Positions 58,592-64,000 of a stretch of 64,000 bases of DNA are shown here, piece by piece. This DNA comes from Phoronis australis. Taxonomy: Eukaryota; Phoronida; Phoronidae. The notes below the pieces were generated by a model, which saw nothing but the letters and a program-made list of their open reading frames with translations, was not told the origin of the DNA and ran no database searches. How positions within the stretch are numbered: position 1 is the first letter of the stretch; the number at the start of each line of letters is the position of its first letter. Made by a program: the position numbers and the translations under genes. The stretch covers positions 1,103,582 to 1,167,581 of the forward strand of contig NMRA01000048.1 of the NCBI GenBank assembly GCA_002633005.1. The letters run 5' to 3'.

Positions 58592-58733
58592 GAAAAAGTC
58601 GTTGGACTCCACCAGTAAACACCATGCTGTGCTCAAGAATAAGAGTCCTCTCCTTCCAAAGAAGTCCGCCGAGTCCATCCGGTCTGGCTCGGACGGTGAC
58701 AAAACGTACAGTGCTGAGGAAACTGACAACCAG
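58592..58733 (+). CDS. TMCC-family protein, Ser/Lys-rich exon
   Basis: 142 bp from acceptor TTGTATTTCCAG to donor CAG/GTATGT. It starts with one base (G) finishing a codon, then 47 codons from KKSLDSTSKHHAVLKNKSPL to SAEETDNQ. In vertebrate TMCC proteins the region before the coiled coil is likewise basic and serine-rich with SP and RK motifs, probably disordered and facing the cytosol. The assignment depends on the link to the next two exons: it ends in phase 0 and the next starts in phase 0. If the exon at 38119 is a leader, translation would start at the ATG formed across this junction. A 31-bp minisatellite starts 25 bp after the donor. Confidence 0.8.
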
Positions 58734-58757
58734 GTATGTAATGAGTTTGGACAATTT

Positions 58758-59067
58758 TTGCATTAAGATTATGCAGGACCTTACTGACTTGCATTAAGAT
58801 TATGCAGGACCTTACTGACTTGTATTAACATTATGCAGGACCTTACTGACTTGCATTAACATTATGCAAGACCTTACTGACTTGCATTAAGATTATGCAG
58901 GACCTTACTGACTTGTATTAACATTATGCAGGACCTTACTGACTTGCATTAACATTATGCAGGACCTTACTGACTTGCATTAAGATTATGCAGGACCTTA
59001 CTGACTTGCATTAAGATTATGCAGGACCTTACTGACTTGTATTAAGATTATGCAGGACCTTACTGAC
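58758..59067. repeat. 31-bp minisatellite next to a splice donor
   Basis: Ten exact-length units of 31 bp (TTGCATTAAGATTATGCAGG plus ACCTTACTGAC). Variation is limited to CATTA/TATTA and AAGAT/AACAT. It begins 25 bp after the exon end at 58733. Confidence 0.97.
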
Positions 59068-61192
59068 AAGTCTGAGTGTGTATTTAGCCAAGTATGTACA
59101 CAATTATAAATTCTAACTCAGGAAAAGTACGAGTGTTTGGAAATTAGAAAGCCTAGAATTTGATCTTTGACTTTTTACCAGTCTATTATTAATTGAGTCA
59201 AGGGACCATGCCTTCTTGGTGAAAAGTACATTGTTAGCAAAGCAATGGTATCAATAACATAACCAAATTTATTTGATATCAACGTCCAAGCTCAAATCTC
59301 TAAAGTGCTTTAATAGTTAAAGTTTTCTTAATTGTCCTTTCGTTTTTGTTCATGCAACTTGTGATTTTTTCACAAAAAGCAGGTAAGTCCTATTTTTTGA
59401 TAACACCTCATGCATAATTGTAACATTTTAAAAACAATTTCTAATAACATTTTGGAGAACGGTGCATGAAACAGAGTATTTGCAAGTTTCATATCAATCC
59501 AATCACAATTTCAGAGATATGATGTTCCGAAGTTAGCCAAATTTGGACATATTTTGAGTCCTACATATCAGATGTAAAATATCCTTTAAATACAGCTCGT
59601 GAAAAGAACATAGGGTTGCGCTGTAAATGTTCATGAATAAAATTAGAGATTTGGTATAAAATTTACCACTAAGTGAAATAGGATATATAATTTTAGTGGA
59701 TCTAGGGTTTCGTTGCTGGGGTTTATTTGGTGTTAGGGAAGATTATTAAGTTATAATGAGATGTTTTGACATGTTCCAGTGTGTCCAACATCATCTTCAC
59801 TAACACATGTTTGTTGTGGACACCCCTGGTGATATTGTGATCTGGAGATTATGCATTGAGGGGGTTTAAGCCACCTGACCACCCACCCTCCTTAAATCTG
59901 CCACTGACATAGCGTGTGCAAGTAGTTTTAGGACGTCATTACAAGTTTCTTTTGACATCAATTCTGTTGTGTACACATTGCTCTGCACTAGTCAAGATTA
60001 TAAATAATTACCGGATGTCCGTGTTTTCTGAATAATTCAAGGGTGGTAATTTATCCATCCTTTCTTTCCGTGTATCTTGGCAGAATCAATTCATAAGCTT
60101 GATTAATCCATCTCGTGTGTCCTGAATGACGTGCTCTGTGTTCACCACAACTGAAAATCGAAATTTTCGGAAGCACGCAAACTATGCCCTAGAGGAGTGC
60201 AGTGTCTGGCGTTACTTGTAGTATAAATTACTTGAAGTTGCACTATCTTAAGTGCATATTTACCTGCCTTATGTTTGCCTGGTGCAGTTAAATACAGAAA
60301 ACAGGTGTTACTTGGATACAATGTGCCCACATTTTCAGAAGCAGTTTTCTCCACTGAATAACGGGCATCAAACTGGTTCTCAAAATGTGGGTATGTTATA
60401 TCAGACTATTGTTGATAAACAACATATTTTCAACTTTTTATACTTAAAACCTGATCAAAACTTATTAACAAACAGATGACATTTTTTGTGAACAAGTAGT
60501 ACCCAGCAGTGAAATCCCAAGTGTGGCCGGAATGCTATTTAACAGGTTGTAGAAACGTGTTGAAATGGGTCTTGGAGAACACTGTGTTGTTGATCTGAAG
60601 TTTGTTTACTGCCTGTTGGTGGTATTGAGTCTTTTACCCAAAAAATTCTAAAAGCTGCTGTTAACCAATGTTACATGTTAAAGTCTTGGTATGCCAACAC
60701 TGACACAAATCATTTTACTCTAAACCTGAGGTAAAACGTTCACTTCTCTCAGTTTGATCCTTGAGGACACAGTTAGTAACCTGCCTAGTTTTGCCCAACA
60801 CATATGTGTCATGATCATTTTATGTTCCAAGGATCATTCCCATTAATTGTAGATGTCTGATGCTACAATAGGGTGTTATTGTGACTACGCAGCACATGAG
60901 ACTGATACATTGCCCACTTGTTAACCTTGGGAAGTTCAATAACAAAGTCTGTTCTCTGATAGTATATCCACAACTCTTGTATCATCAATACGAAGTTAAG
61001 ATTATGGTACAAACTATGTTGTGTCTCAGAGGCAACAGAAATCTAGTCAGGTCTTATCAAATCAGCGTTTTATGAATATTATGTGTTGTGTACCTAAGAG
61101 TCCACTCGACATGTTACCTTGCGGGCATAAATGGATCATCACATCCACATTATGCCAGAGAAATGTTCGAAACTAACTCATTTCTTCTGCAG
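59068..61192. other. TMCC intron
   Basis: Intron between the exons at 58592 and 61193; the acceptor is CATTTCTTCTGCAG. Apart from the minisatellite at its start, no element or exon is recognised. Confidence 0.7.
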
Positions 61193-61385
61193 ACGCCAGA
61201 TATTCTGTCGGTTCCATCAGTGACGTCCAATGGAGGCAGCGTGGAGCAGCTCCTGTCAATAGAAGATGAAGATACGTCTGCCCTGACGTCGGGTCCTCTC
61301 CGCACGAAGGAGGCCATTAAAACACTGCAGCACAAAATTAACAAGACCAAGCAGTCGATAAAATCAGAGCAGACGGCAAAGGAAG
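61193..61385 (+). CDS. TMCC-family protein, acidic linker and start of the coiled coil
   Basis: 193 bp between acceptor TTCTGCAG and donor G/GTAAAG: 64 codons plus one base. The first half (TPDILSVPSVTSNGGSVEQL, then SIEDEDTSA) is an acidic, Ser/Thr-rich linker. The second half RTKEAIKTLQHKINKTKQSI followed by KSEQTAKE matches the start of the family's conserved block, which in vertebrate TMCC1-3 reads as an Arg-Thr-Lys-x-Ala-Ile heptad segment entering the first coiled coil. The intron position just before the N-E-Y-L motif fits the domain. A short (GTA)n run follows the donor. TMCC proteins are ER-membrane proteins anchored by two C-terminal membrane helices; human TMCC1 has been linked to ER-endosome contact sites and endosome fission. 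Confidence 0.92.
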
Positions 61386-61395
61386 GTAAAGCTGT

Positions 61396-61420
61396 TAGTA
61401 GTAGTAGTAGTATTAGTATA
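61396..61420. repeat. (GTA)n microsatellite
   Basis: Run of about eight GTA/TTA triplets starting 11 bp after the TMCC exon donor. Confidence 0.85.
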
Positions 61421-61743
61421 AAACCTCGCGAAAGCTGTGTTCAAATCCACTAAACCCAGTTGTAACTCTCTTGTATAGTTATATTTTTTGTAAACCTAGC
61501 TTGTGGTATTGATGGATATAGGCTTTCCGAAAGTGTTCAGACTGAGAGTTATATAACCTTTAAGTTGGTACTAAAATTTTTAACCGCTTCTGTGTAAACA
61601 ATACCTAAGAAGTAATTATTAAGCTTTTGATCTAAACTGCAGTAAAATTGATTTCACTGTGTTCCTTACTCGCATGAGGTATGATTTCTCAGTTTGCAAG
61701 GACCTAGCAGGTAGTTACTCTTTGATGCTGTGCTTGTCTCTTG

Positions 61744-61875
61744 AAATGACTCATAGTGACGAGCCATGTTGAGCCAGGCCCTGAGCAATAATGACACACA
61801 GTGACGAGCCATGTAGAGCCAGGCCCTGAGCAATAATGACACACAGTGACGAACCATGTAGAGCCAGGCCCTNGA
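61744..61875. repeat. 45-bp minisatellite, about three units
   Basis: Units of 45 bp containing GACGAGCCATGTAGAGCCAG and CAATAATGACACACAGT. The third unit breaks at the single N (61873), so the array may be collapsed or misjoined in the assembly. Confidence 0.9.
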
Positions 61876-61911
61876 AGTAAAATGTCACTTTCCATGAAGC
61901 GCATTGGCCTG

Positions 61912-62229
61912 TTGGTACACTGTACACTATACACTGTTGGTACACTGTACACTGTACACTGTTGGTACACTGTACACTATACACTGTTGGTACACTGTAC
62001 ACTGTACACTGTTGGTACACTGTACACTGTACACTGTTGGTACACTGTACACTGTACACTGTTGGTACACTGTACACTGTACACTGTTGGTACACTGTAC
62101 ACTGTACACTGTTGGTACACTGTACACTGTACACTGTTGGTTCACTGTGCACTGTTGGTACACTGTTGGTACACTGTACACTGTACACTGTTGGTACACT
62201 GTACACTGTACACTGTTGGTACACTGTAT
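61912..62229. repeat. 25-bp minisatellite, TTGGTACACTGTACACTGTACACTG
   Basis: About thirteen units made of TTGGTACACTG followed by two or one TACACTG heptamers, so the array has a nested structure (a 7-bp repeat inside a 25-bp repeat). Two units have CACTATACACTG and one has lost the heptamers (62140-62170). GTAC-centred, partly self-complementary. Frames are open on both strands because of the repeat. Confidence 0.96.
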
Positions 62230-62489
62230 CGCAAATTTATAATCAGTTGTAATGTCCTGTGAATTATTATATTTTTGTGCTATTTCATGTTGACAAGTTT
62301 CACAAGCATAATTTGGTCTACAAACAGCAGTACGTTATGCCACGAATGATATATTTATTTAAACGCGTAACAGTTTCAGTAGTCGCAATGTTCCATAGAC
62401 ACATGGTGTGCTCCTGAAATTATCCCCAGTGTTCTGCCTTAATGAGTTTTAAGGTGAAGAAACCTTATTGTGTTTTTACTGGTTATCCG

Positions 62490-62850
62490 CAAACCAATGT
62501 ATTGGACAGGTATCCAGTGTATGTACTATGTATACTGATATGTTACCCACTATATATACAATGTATATTAGGTTACCCACCATGTTCATGCAACATAAAT
62601 TGGTTGGTGTTCTACCTATGTATAACGTATATTGACAGGTTACCCACAACGTATATTGACAGGTGAGGTTACTTACCATGTATACAGTGTACATAGCCAG
62701 GTTACCTGCCATGTATACAATGTATATTGACAGGTTACTTGCGGTGTATGCAATGTATATTGACAGGTTACTTGCTGTGTATACAATGTATATTGACAGG
62801 TTACTTGCGGTGTATACAATGTATATGAACAGGTTACTTGGTATAAACAT
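62490..62850. repeat. 33-bp minisatellite, diverged
   Basis: Units of about 33 bp (TTGACAGGTTACTTGCGGTG followed by TATACAATGTATA). Units are clear at 62660-62850 and increasingly degenerate leftwards to about 62490, as if the array were oldest on the left. It ends about 110 bp before the next TMCC exon. Confidence 0.9.
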
Positions 62851-62958
62851 GTATATTGTTCAGCTACAAGTTCAGTTATTGGTGCATTTGCATTATTAGT
62901 ATGCTTGTTGGATTTTTCTCGATATTTTTAATTAAGATATTTGTTTTCCAATTGCCAG

Positions 62959-63184
62959 AAAGTGTCAACGAGTACCTCCGTTTAGCAGGACAGTGTGATA
63001 AACAGCAGCTTCTGCGGATAAAGACCGCATTTGAAAAGAAGAACCAAAAATCTGCGCAGACAATACAGACTCTCCAGAAAAAACTGGAGAACTATAATAA
63101 GAGGTTAAAGGATGTGGAACAGTTTGGGGTCACAGGTCACAGGCAGCCCAAGGAAGTTCTCAGGGACATGGGACATGGGCTCAA
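62959..63184 (+). CDS. TMCC-family protein, conserved coiled-coil core
   Basis: 226 bp between acceptor TTTTCCAATTGCCAG and donor CTCAA/GTGAGT. Its first two bases complete a Glu codon with the previous exon ([14 protein letters not shown]); it ends two bases into a codon. The peptide contains the hallmark of TMCC1-3: [13 protein letters not shown], then [20 protein letters not shown], a basic heptad segment [10 protein letters not shown], and [27 protein letters not shown] is essentially invariant in the family and gives a firm identification. The following exons (glycine-rich segment, second coiled coil, two C-terminal membrane helices) must lie right of 64000. Invertebrates usually have one TMCC gene corresponding to the three in vertebrates, so no numbered symbol is given. 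Confidence 0.95.
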
Positions 63185-64000
63185 GTGAGTTCACTGTGTT
63201 TGTAGTTGGTCATGATTTATGATCGATGAGCGATAAATGACTTGTTGTTGAGCTTACAATTTTTCCACAAATCTTTCTCCAGGGTGCCCGCACAGAAGTT
63301 TTATTCATGCGTAAAAGGTGCTGCACTTGATTGAGTTCACTGGTTTTGTCAGGTCAAACGGCTAAGACATTTGGTTAGTTCTCAATGACGATCTCGGGTT
63401 TACAGACCAATCAGATATCTTGGCCAGTTCAACTGGCAGAACAAATGGAAGTGAATCACATACAGCCAGTGTCTGTTGGTCTGTTGTTGGACAAACATCA
63501 GCCCTCTCTAGCCACCGACTGCAAGCAAATCGCAGAAAATTTGCAGTCTCTATGTTAAGTCAGCAGATATGACGTCTGATTGGTCAGTCAAGTGATTTAA
63601 ATCACAGCTGGTTATAAGTCTTAAATTCAAAAGTCTAGTGTGAAGGAAATCATACTTTTCATGTCGATTGAATAAAAATTTGTTTATCAAATAAGGTAAT
63701 GCTGGTTTGTAATTGTCTTGCTGAGATGATCCTTGATATTCTGTCTAAAAATCAATAACATGAGATTTGAAAAATAGCTAACGAGTACATTTGATCTGTA
63801 TCTTGTTTTGACTTGATGATCAGTGACCTTTATTAACTGATTACCTGATGCTGTGCATAAGTTTGGGGGAAAAATTCAATTACAGACATCTAAAATGATG
63901 AATCTCCACGTTTAAATGTCATGGCATGGTAACCTTGGTTATAGTCTAGAAATCTTAATTTGTTTTTTGCCCTTTTCAACTTTTTCCTCACAAATTTTAT
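63185..64000. other. TMCC intron (continues outside the window)
   Basis: Begins with the donor GTGAGT. No exon of the expected downstream TMCC sequence is found up to the right edge. Confidence 0.7.

Noticed and set aside
61751-62262. Frames of up to 157 codons on both strands
   Set aside because: Product of the TTGGTACACTG-type minisatellite, open on both strands.
26991-62850. CRISPR-like arrays, given many regular repeats
   Set aside because: The units are head-to-tail with no unique spacers, and the sequence is clearly from an animal with spliced genes.

Overview
The window looks like intronic and upstream DNA of a multicellular animal, most likely an invertebrate. It is AT-rich and single-copy sequence is broken up by many minisatellites, inverted-repeat transposons and duplicated blocks. 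No long uninterrupted reading frame carries protein-like sequence, while short exons with clean GT-AG borders do. An N run (11939-12336) and single Ns (28895, 61873) mark assembly joins. I do not assign a species.

One gene is recognised with confidence: a TMCC-family gene (transmembrane and coiled-coil domain protein) on the + strand. Three exons with matching phases lie at 58592-58733, 61193-61385 and 62959-63184. They encode a Ser/Lys-rich segment, an acidic linker and the start of the conserved TMCC coiled-coil block. The gene runs off the right edge, so the rest of the coiled coil and the C-terminal membrane segments are outside the window. Further upstream are a possible first exon at 12612-12645 (start codon inside a YY1-type AAGATGGCGG motif) and a possible exon at 38119-38275. 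Their phases also fit, which would make a locus of more than 51 kb. A TATA-box promoter-like sequence at 35136 could drive a shorter isoform.

Left part (1-17 kb) is transposon-dense. A MULE-like fold-back element (2472-7126, 9-bp target duplication) is split by a hAT-like element (2633-6549, 5-bp target duplication). Next to it is a fold-back element whose ends recur at the start of two near-identical direct repeats of about 3.9 kb (8021-11938 and 12662-16615). Each repeat holds a two-exon open frame with a poly(A) signal, though pairwise differences do not suggest selection on protein sequence.

Middle part (17-57 kb) is mostly unrecognised intron-like DNA with a 2.4-kb element with perfect inverted ends (31322-33765), a family of short AAAATCTCACCAAT elements and many minisatellites. 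One minisatellite (33 units of 25 bp) sits inside a member of that short-element family and seems to have grown out of it. Right part (57-64 kb) holds a second, short fold-back MULE-like element, the TMCC exons and five tandem arrays packed into the introns between them.
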